Origin: JBBSEZ01 sp038239195
GTDB taxonomy: Bacteria > Planctomycetota > Planctomycetia > Gemmatales > Gemmataceae
NCBI GenBank assembly: GCA_038239195.1
Contig: JBBSEZ010000333.1
Coordinates: forward strand, 1-11,267
DNA length: 11,267 nt
Direction: 5' to 3'
Made by a program: the position numbers and the translations under genes. Positions 6,722 through 11,267 of the stretch are shown in pieces; position 1 is the stretch's first letter, and every line of letters begins with the position of its first letter. The notes beneath the pieces were generated by a model that was not told the DNA's origin, searched no databases, and worked only from the letters and a program-made list of their open reading frames with translations.

Positions 6722-8008
6722 ATGACCCCGACCACGGGCCCGGCCCTGCGCTCTTTCGTGCCGGTGCCGCCCGACTCGCATTTTCCGATCCAGAACCTCC
6801 CGTACGGCTCCTTTCGGCGCCACCCGAAGGGCCCCGCCGCCGTGGGCGTCGCCATCGGCGAGCAGGTGCTCGACCTCACCGCCCTGGAGGCCGCGGGCCT
6901 GCTCGACACGCCTCACCTGTGCGGGAAAGGCGCCTTCGCCTTCGGCAACCTCAACGCCTTCCTGGCCCTCGGCAAGCCCGCCTGGGACGAGACGCGCGCC
7001 GCCCTCGCCCGATTGCTCAGCGCCGACGAGGCCGCGCTCCGCGACGACGAGGCCCTGCGCGCGCGCGCGTTCGTCCCGCAGGCCGACGTGGAGATGCTGC
7101 TGCCGGCCGAGATCGGCGATTACACCGACTTCTACTCGTCGCGGGAGCACGCCACCAACGTCGGCACGATGCTGCGCGGGGCGGACAACGCGCTGATGCC
7201 GAACTGGCTGCACCTGCCCGTCGCCTACCACGGCCGGGCCAGCTCGGTCGTCGTCAGCGGTACCGACGTCGTGCGCCCGCACGGGCAGAGCAAGCCGGAG
7301 GGCGCCGAATCGCCCCTTTTCGTGCCCACGCGCTCCCTGGACTTCGAGCTGGAGATGGCCGTCTTCGTCGGCCCCGGCAACGCGCTGGGCCGGCCCATCC
7401 CGGTCGAGCAGGCCGACGAGCATCTGTTCGGCCTGGTGCTGCTCAACGACTGGAGCGCGCGCGACGTCCAGGCGTGGGAGTACGTGCCGCTCGGGCCGTT
7501 CCTGGCCAAGAACTTCGCCACGTCTATCTCGCCCTGGGTGGTGCCCCTGGCCGCCCTTCAGCCGTTCCGCTGCGCCGGCCCAGCGCAGTCTCCCGAGCCG
7601 TTGTCTTACCTGCGCACCGCGGGGCCCCAGGCCTACGACGTCCGGCTGGAAGTGGCGCTGCAAGGAGCGCGCATGGCAGCGCCGCACGTGGTCTGCGCCT
7701 CCAACTTCAAACATCTCTACTGGAGCATGGCGCAGCAACTGGCCCATCACACGGTCAACGGCTGCAACCTCCGGCCGGGCGACCTGCTGGCCTCGGGCAC
7801 GATCAGCGGGCCGACGCCCGATTCGTGGGGCAGCATGCTGGAACTGGCCTGGCGCGGGGCCCGGCCGCTCGCGCTGCCGGGCGGGGAGCAGCGCGCGTTC
7901 TTGCAGGACGGCGACCGCGTGACGATGACGGGGTGGTGTCAGGGGGACGGCTACCGCGTCGGCTTCGGGGAGGTGACGGGGAAGGTGCTGCCGGCGCGGG
8001 AGAGGTAG
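6722..8008 (+). CDS. fahA: Fumarylacetoacetase
   Basis: This enzyme hydrolyses 4-fumarylacetoacetate to fumarate and acetoacetate, the last step of tyrosine/phenylalanine degradation through homogentisate. The 428-residue protein is full length, with an N-terminal SH3-like domain (about 1-125) and the mixed beta-roll catalytic domain. Residues known from mouse FAH all recur with a constant offset of +10. These are metal ligands Asp136 (DYTDF), Glu209 and Glu211 (LDFELEMA) and Asp243 (LNDWSARD), and catalytic His143 (SSREHATNVG). They also include Arg152, Tyr169 (AYHGR), Gln250, Lys263 (FLAKNF), Thr360 (ASGTISGP) and Glu374. ATG 6722 is preceded by GAGG (6710-6713) that overlaps the previous stop codon, suggesting translational coupling. 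Homogentisate dioxygenase and maleylacetoacetate isomerase are not in this window. Confidence 0.97.
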   Translation: MTPTTGPALRSFVPVPPDSHFPIQNLPYGSFRRHPKGPAAVGVAIGEQVLDLTALEAAGLLDTPHLCGKGAFAFGNLNAFLALGKPAWDETRAALARLLSADEAALRDDEALRARAFVPQADVEMLLPAEIGDYTDFYSSREHATNVGTMLRGADNALMPNWLHLPVAYHGRASSVVVSGTDVVRPHGQSKPEGAESPLFVPTRSLDFELEMAVFVGPGNALGRPIPVEQADEHLFGLVLLNDWSARDVQAWEYVPLGPFLAKNFATSISPWVVPLAALQPFRCAGPAQSPEPLSYLRTAGPQAYDVRLEVALQGARMAAPHVVCASNFKHLYWSMAQQLAHHTVNGCNLRPGDLLASGTISGPTPDSWGSMLELAWRGARPLALPGGEQRAFLQDGDRVTMTGWCQGDGYRVGFGEVTGKVLPARER

Positions 8009-8069
8009 GGCCTCGCGAACCTTCCGCGGGACGCGCCTCTCTTGGAGGAGGGCGCTGGGGAGGGGGACC

Positions 8070-9056
8070 ATGAGTCAGGCGGACGGATTCCGTCGGGCCT
8101 TGCTTGGGCAACTCGAGCTTGCCGCCTGGCGCTGCTTCGAGCGGGGAGACGCTGGCGCCGCTCGCTGGGAAGAGGGCGAGGTGTGGGCACTCGTGTCCCA
8201 TCGGCCCCCGCGTGGCCTGGTGGTCTACCTGGGACTTACCGCGTCCCGCGATGACCATTTTAATTTTCAGCGCGCCTACTTGAACGAAGAGCGCGATGCC
8301 CTTTTCAGGAATAGCACGGCCCCAGGAGGGTGGCATCAGCCTTATCTTTGGCAGGCAAGGCGCCCCGGCCCTCCCGAGGCTCAGTCCCTCGTCGATTTGC
8401 TGAACCGGTTTCGCGAAGCGCGCCAGGGTCGTCCCGACCAGCCCTTGCCTCCCGCCTTCCGATCGCCCGCCGATCTCGAGGAGGAGTTGCGAACGGTGAC
8501 CGATCCCCTCGTCCTCCTTCAGGCCTGGCGCCGGCACCTCAGCGACCGCAAACTGCGCTTGTTCGCCTGCGCGGCCTGCCGGCGCCTGCCGGTGCTGATG
8601 GAAGACGTGCGGAACGTCCGCGCCGTCGAGGCCGCGGAGCGCTACGCCGACGGAATGGTGCCCAAGCGCGAGATGAAGAAGGCGCGCAAGGCGGCCAACG
8701 TCCCCTGGCTCGATTCGTACGAGCCGGCCGAGGAAGCGCGGGCCGCGATCCTGGCGACGGTCCGCTACACGCTCCCCGATGGCCACGCGCACCTGAGCGC
8801 CCTGCTGTGCGACCTGGCCGGCGACCCGTTCCGGCCCCTGACGATCAAGCCCTCCTGGCTGCGCAACAACGGCGGGGCCGCCCTGCACCTGGCCAGCGCC
8901 ATCTACGAGGAAGGCGCCTTCGCCGACCTGCCGATCCTCGCCGATGCTCTCGAAGAGGCGGGCTGCACCAACGCCGCCCTTCTCTACCACTGCCGCCGGT
9001 CGAGCGAGCATGCGCGGGGCTGCTGGGCGATCGACACGCTGCTCGGCAAATCGTGA
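8070..9056 (+). CDS. Planctomycete-expanded paralogous-family protein, function unknown
   Basis: This is a 328-residue soluble protein. Residues 155-328 match a family I recognise from Gemmata-type planctomycetes, where many paralogues exist. Its marks are SDRKLRLFACAACRR (158-172), RAVEAAERYADG (184-195), GDPFRPLTIKPSWL (241-254), PILADALEEAGC (278-289) and HARGCWAIDTLLGK (304-317 region to the end). Paralogues are usually annotated as hypothetical, sometimes beside SMI1/KNR4 or TIGR02996 repeats. The first 110 or so residues (FNFQRAYLNEERDALFRN at 64-81) do not match what I know of the family. Their codons are more AT-rich (8245-8350) than the rest of the gene, suggesting a mosaic. ATG 8070 follows GGAGG (8059-8063) by 6 nt. 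There is no signal peptide or membrane segment. The function is unknown. Confidence 0.82.
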   Translation: MSQADGFRRALLGQLELAAWRCFERGDAGAARWEEGEVWALVSHRPPRGLVVYLGLTASRDDHFNFQRAYLNEERDALFRNSTAPGGWHQPYLWQARRPGPPEAQSLVDLLNRFREARQGRPDQPLPPAFRSPADLEEELRTVTDPLVLLQAWRRHLSDRKLRLFACAACRRLPVLMEDVRNVRAVEAAERYADGMVPKREMKKARKAANVPWLDSYEPAEEARAAILATVRYTLPDGHAHLSALLCDLAGDPFRPLTIKPSWLRNNGGAALHLASAIYEEGAFADLPILADALEEAGCTNAALLYHCRRSSEHARGCWAIDTLLGKS

Positions 9057-9079
9057 GAGGATCGTGCTCCGCTTGTCGA

Positions 9080-9122
9080 TCGTCGAGGAGGCCGCCTGCG
9101 ACAGCGCCGGCCTCCTCGACGA
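9080..9122. terminator. 15-bp hairpin between convergent genes, possible bidirectional terminator
   Basis: Arms 9080-9094 (TCGTCGAGGAGGCCG) and 9108-9122 (CGGCCTCCTCGACGA) pair perfectly around a 13-nt loop, which itself holds CTG/CAG. It lies 24 nt after the plus-strand stop at 9056 and 18 nt beyond the stop of the minus-strand lipoprotein gene. That is where a shared terminator is expected. Neither side has a U-tract, so if it terminates transcription it does so as a U-less hairpin or blocks 3' exonucleases. Confidence 0.6.
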
Positions 9123-9140
9123 ACTGCCTTGCGGCACCGG

Positions 9141-9566
9141 CTACTTCTTCGTGAACTTCGACTCCTTCTCCTTCTCGTCCACAATGACGAGCTCCTTGTC
9201 GGTCAAGGTCTTGATCTTCGCGGTCTCCTTCTCCTCCTTCTTCCCCTTCTTCATGACCGTCTTGAGGTTGTCGCCATCGACCTCGTAGGTGCCCTCCATG
9301 CTCATGCTCTCCTCCTTGTCCTTGACCTTGAACTTCATGGTGAACTTCAACTTGCCATCGGCGGCGAACTCCGCCGTGCCCGAGACGTCGGGGGCCTTCT
9401 CGTCTTTGGCCGCCTCCCACGTCCCGACGATCTTCTCCTTGTTCGTGAGGGCCTTGGGGGCGGCCTTGGGGGCGGCCTTGGTAGTGCTCGCGGCCTTCTT
9501 GCAGCCGACCAGACCGATCAGCCCGAAGACGAGGCACAACGCCAGGGTGGACCGAAGCAGATTCAT
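9141..9566 (-). CDS. Small Lys-rich lipoprotein, TIGR03066-like planctomycete family
   Basis: This 141-residue protein has a lipoprotein signal peptide: basic start (MNLLR), hydrophobic core and lipobox LVGC at 19-22, so it is probably lipid-anchored through Cys22. A short Ala/Lys/Pro linker (KAAPKAAPKA) precedes a strand-rich domain from KIVGTWE (45-51) through GTAEFAADGKLKFTMKF and GTYEVDGDNLKTV to the C-terminus. A 'GTW...F..DGK...G.Y..DGD.L' pattern is typical of the Gemmata paralogous families TIGR03066/TIGR03067, which resemble lipocalin-like barrels. The function is unknown. The mature protein is extremely rich in Lys and Glu. The start at 9566 is set by GGAGG (complement of 9572-9576) 5 nt upstream. 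It is convergent with the 8070-9056 gene and divergent from the 9904 gene. Confidence 0.85.
   Translation of the reverse strand: MNLLRSTLALCLVFGLIGLVGCKKAASTTKAAPKAAPKALTNKEKIVGTWEAAKDEKAPDVSGTAEFAADGKLKFTMKFKVKDKEESMSMEGTYEVDGDNLKTVMKKGKKEEKETAKIKTLTDKELVIVDEKEKESKFTKK
9451..9480 (-). repeat. 12-bp in-gene tandem repeat (2.5 copies)
   Basis: The unit GCCTTGGGGGCG (plus strand) occurs at 9451-9462 and 9463-9474, with a half copy at 9475-9480. In the minus-strand lipoprotein it encodes the KAAP repeats of the linker between the lipid anchor and the folded domain. Copy-number change would only lengthen or shorten this linker in frame. Confidence 0.75.
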
Positions 9567-9628
9567 CGCAACCTCCGCGTGAGTGGGGAGTAACGAGGGC
9601 AGCTTGTGGCCCTCTCCGTTGGAGGGTC

Positions 9629-9657
9629 ATTGTGAGACGCTGGACGGGCGGCGGCAA
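9629..9657 (-). promoter_or_regulatory. Weak candidate promoter for the minus-strand lipoprotein gene
   Basis: Read on the minus strand, TTGCCG (9657-9652) and CACAAT (9634-9629) each match the sigma-70 consensus at four of six positions and are 17 bp apart. A transcript would start near 9622 and give a leader of about 55 nt before the ATG at 9566. Chance matches of this quality are not rare, so this is only a candidate. Confidence 0.25.
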
Positions 9658-9870
9658 TGGGAGGCCCCGGACGGCGCCGATTTCTCATGGATCGGGCTGC
9701 CGGTCCCACGCCCCGAGAAAATCTCTTCCGTTCTGTCACGGCGCGGCCCGTTCGCGTGATTAGAAGGGTGTAGAGCCTTCCAAGAGCCCCCACGAAACTA
9801 CAGGCCGACGACCAGGATCGTTCGGGCGGGCACAAGCCCGTTTGGCGAGCGGAGATGGTCTGCGCCATTT

Positions 9871-9888
9871 GGCCCCTCCCACGGGGCC
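9871..9888 (+). promoter_or_regulatory. 6-bp GC hairpin just before the ribosome site of the 9904 gene
   Basis: GGCCCC (9871-9876) and GGGGCC (9883-9888) pair perfectly around the 6-nt loop TCCCAC, 3 nt before the AAGGGA (9892-9897) that serves as the ribosome-binding site for ATG 9904. It could affect initiation or simply mark the leader. No partner sequence for alternative folding stands out. Confidence 0.35.
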
Positions 9889-9903
9889 GGAAAGGGAATT
9901 GCG

Positions 9904-11267
9904 ATGTTCAACCTCCGTCGAACGCTGGCCCTGCTGACGATGAGCCTTGCCTTTGCCTTCGCGGCGCGGGCCAGCACCTCGGGCAACGCCCCGCCCGCCG
10001 ACCTGGCCGACGCCGCCGTGCGGCAGGCCGAGATGAAGCGGCAGTTCGTCGTCTTCAAGGAGAAGTTGATCTTGCTGGCCGGCCGGATGGAGGCCAGCAC
10101 CAAGGCCGACGACCGCGAGCGGGCCAAGTCGCTCCGCAAGGCCATCCAGGTCATCAACGCCCGCGAGATCGACGGCAAGTTCGACAGCATCCTGCGCGGC
10201 CTGCGCACGCCGGGCGCCGACAAGGACATTGACCTGCTCACACGGGTGCTCAAGGACAACAAGGAGCTGCGCGAAGACCTCAAGGGGCTCGTCGCGCTCA
10301 TGATCGCGGGGCCTGCCCCCGAGGACCAGCGCGACCGGGCGGAGAAGATCGAGAAGCTCCGCGATCAACTCAAAGAGCTGCGCTCGAAGCAGGCTCGTCT
10401 CCAGGCCCTCGCCGAGATGGGCCGCCACGTGCCCGCCGAGTTGCGCAAGGCCCAGGAGAAGATCACCGGCCCGACGCGCAAGATCGAGGCCCGGGGGGTA
10501 GACCGAGACGCCAGCGTCGAGAAGCAGGTGCGCGCCAGGATCGAGGAGGCCCGCCAGCGCATGGAGGACGCCGAGGGCAAGCTCGGGCGGGGCAACCGCC
10601 CCGGCGCCGGCGACGACATGGGCCGTGCGGTGACCAACCTCGACAGCGCGATCCGCAAGCTCGACGACCTCCTGCGCCAGCTTCGCAAGGAAGAGATGGA
10701 GCGGGTGCTGACCGACCTTCAACAGCGCTGCGAGCGGATGTTGCAAATCCAGATCGAGGTGCGCGATGGGACCGTGGCGCTGCGAGCCGACGTGGAGAAG
10801 AGCAGCACGAAACAGCCGACGACGGCGCAGCGCGGGAAGGCCAACGGCCTGGCCGACCGCGAAGGACTGATCGCCAAGGAGGTCGAGGGGGCGCTCAAGG
10901 TGCTGGAGGGCGAGGGCTCGGCGGTGGCGTTCCGCGAGACGTTCGAGCAGCTGCTCAAGGACGCCCGGGCGGTGCAGAATCGGCTCAACAGCGCCAACAC
11001 CGACAAGGTGACGCTGACGATCGAGAACGAGATCATCGAGACGCTTCAAGAGATGATCGCGGCGCTGAAGAAGCAGATTCGCACCCCTGAGCCGACCCCC
11101 CCTGGCCCTGGCGAGCCGGGCCCGCGGCCTCCCGAGGGCAAGCGGCCTCTGCTGGAGCTGCTGGCCGAGCTGAAGATGGTCTACTCGCTCCAGCGCCGGG
11201 TCAACGCCCGCACCGAGCTGTACGGCAAGGAGTACGCCGGCGAACAGCTCGCGCCGCCGAGCGGCAC
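9904..11267 (+). CDS. Secreted coiled-coil protein, planctomycete-type, function unknown (3' end outside window)
   Basis: ATG 9904 opens a frame with no stop to the right edge (454 complete codons). AAGGGA (9892-9897) lies 6 nt upstream. Residues 1-23 form a signal peptide (MFNLRRT, hydrophobic core, AARA before Ser24), so the protein is exported. The mature part to about residue 395 is almost all charged helix, with long stretches of Lys/Arg/Glu heptad-like pattern. Examples are EKIEKLRDQLKELRSKQARL near 150-169 and LDSAIRKLDDLLRQLRKEE near 248-266, which suggest extended coiled coil. A Pro/Gly linker (TPEPTPPGPGEPGPRPPEGK, about 396-415) then leads to LLELLAELKMVYSLQRRVNA, which begins another helical segment that resembles a motif in other planctomycete exported proteins. 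The window ends there. A structural or envelope role is plausible but unproven. Codon use is uniformly G/C-ending, which supports the plus frame over the antisense open frame. Confidence 0.88.
   Translation, partial: MFNLRRTLALLTMSLAFAFAARASTSGNAPPADLADAAVRQAEMKRQFVVFKEKLILLAGRMEASTKADDRERAKSLRKAIQVINAREIDGKFDSILRGLRTPGADKDIDLLTRVLKDNKELREDLKGLVALMIAGPAPEDQRDRAEKIEKLRDQLKELRSKQARLQALAEMGRHVPAELRKAQEKITGPTRKIEARGVDRDASVEKQVRARIEEARQRMEDAEGKLGRGNRPGAGDDMGRAVTNLDSAIRKLDDLLRQLRKEEMERVLTDLQQRCERMLQIQIEVRDGTVALRADVEKSSTKQPTTAQRGKANGLADREGLIAKEVEGALKVLEGEGSAVAFRETFEQLLKDARAVQNRLNSANTDKVTLTIENEIIETLQEMIAALKKQIRTPEPTPPGPGEPGPRPPEGKRPLLELLAELKMVYSLQRRVNARTELYGKEYAGEQLAPPSG

Larger units (their letters stand above)
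9567..9903. other. 337-nt divergent intergenic region
   Basis: This spacer separates the minus-strand lipoprotein gene from the plus-strand coiled-coil protein gene and should carry promoters for both. I find one weak minus-strand promoter candidate (9629-9657), a small hairpin at 9612-9626 and two near the plus-strand gene (9827-9840 and 9871-9888). I see no convincing plus-strand -35/-10 pair, no operator-like repeat and no supported small gene or RNA. Confidence 0.6.

Noticed and set aside
8033..8055. Bulged hairpin between fahA and the following gene
   Set aside because: Pairing needs two bulges and a wobble, so I do not count it as a supported terminator.
6470..8071. 533-codon antisense frame over fahA
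   Set aside because: fahA on the plus strand keeps all catalytic residues, so the antisense frame is a by-product of G/C-ending codons.
7803..9137. 444-codon antisense frame over the planctomycete-family gene
   Set aside because: It overlaps two supported plus-strand genes, lacks family motifs and would also run through the convergent hairpin.
9129..9593. Leucine-rich plus-strand frame that looks like a membrane protein
   Set aside because: It is the complement of AAG/GAG-rich codons of the minus-strand lipoprotein, which has a lipobox and a proper ribosome site.
9760..11049. 429-codon antisense frame over the coiled-coil gene
   Set aside because: The plus frame has a signal peptide and helix-forming composition. 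The leucine-rich antisense product arises from reading Lys/Glu codons backwards.
1..11267. CRISPR arrays, tRNA or rRNA genes, insertion sequences, phage or defence genes
   Set aside because: I looked for repeats with spacers, cloverleaf-like ends, transposase or integrase motifs and paired terminal repeats, and found none supported by the sequence.

Overview
The window is about 11.3 kb of very GC-rich bacterial DNA with strong G/C preference at third codon positions. Two family-level recognitions point to a Gemmataceae-type planctomycete. One is the Gemmata/planctomycete paralogous-family protein at 8070-9056 (SDRKLRLFAC and HARGCW motifs). The other is a TIGR03066-like small lipoprotein at 9141-9566. 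These recognitions are from memory of the families and were not searched. I see no rRNA, tRNA, CRISPR array, integrase, transposase or phage gene, so this reads as chromosomal housekeeping and accessory DNA.

Layout from left to right. Positions 1-275 hold the probable 3' end of an upstream gene, a poly-C tract, and a promoter with a perfect TATAAT box. Positions 276-2225 encode a large multi-pass membrane protein with a proline/alanine-rich tail. A very strong 48-nt palindrome follows. Next come a sugar phosphate isomerase/epimerase-like TIM-barrel protein (2301-3293) and, 7 nt later, a PAT/ArsN1-like GNAT acetyltransferase (3301-3807). Then come glgC (3877-5109) and a small membrane-anchored DUF6174-like protein (5129-5722). 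After a second palindrome lie a conserved protein of unknown function (5788-6711) and fumarylacetoacetase (6722-8008), separated by 10 nt. The same-strand run ends with the planctomycete-family protein at 8070-9056. A convergent lipoprotein gene (9141-9566, minus strand) faces it across a 15-bp hairpin. A 337-nt divergent spacer then leads to a secreted coiled-coil protein (9904 onward) that runs off the right edge. Its open frame has no stop inside the window.

Functional reading. GlgC makes ADP-glucose for glycogen synthesis. Its E. coli activator-site lysine is replaced by leucine, so its allosteric control probably differs. Fumarylacetoacetase performs the last step of tyrosine/homogentisate degradation and keeps every catalytic residue I could compare, but no other gene of that pathway is in the window. 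The tightly coupled unknown upstream of it is the best candidate for undescribed biology here. I do not see evidence for a defence system, a biosynthetic cluster or another large novel system. The remaining interest lies in the palindromes, the mosaic composition of the 8070-9056 gene, and the uncharacterised planctomycete families.
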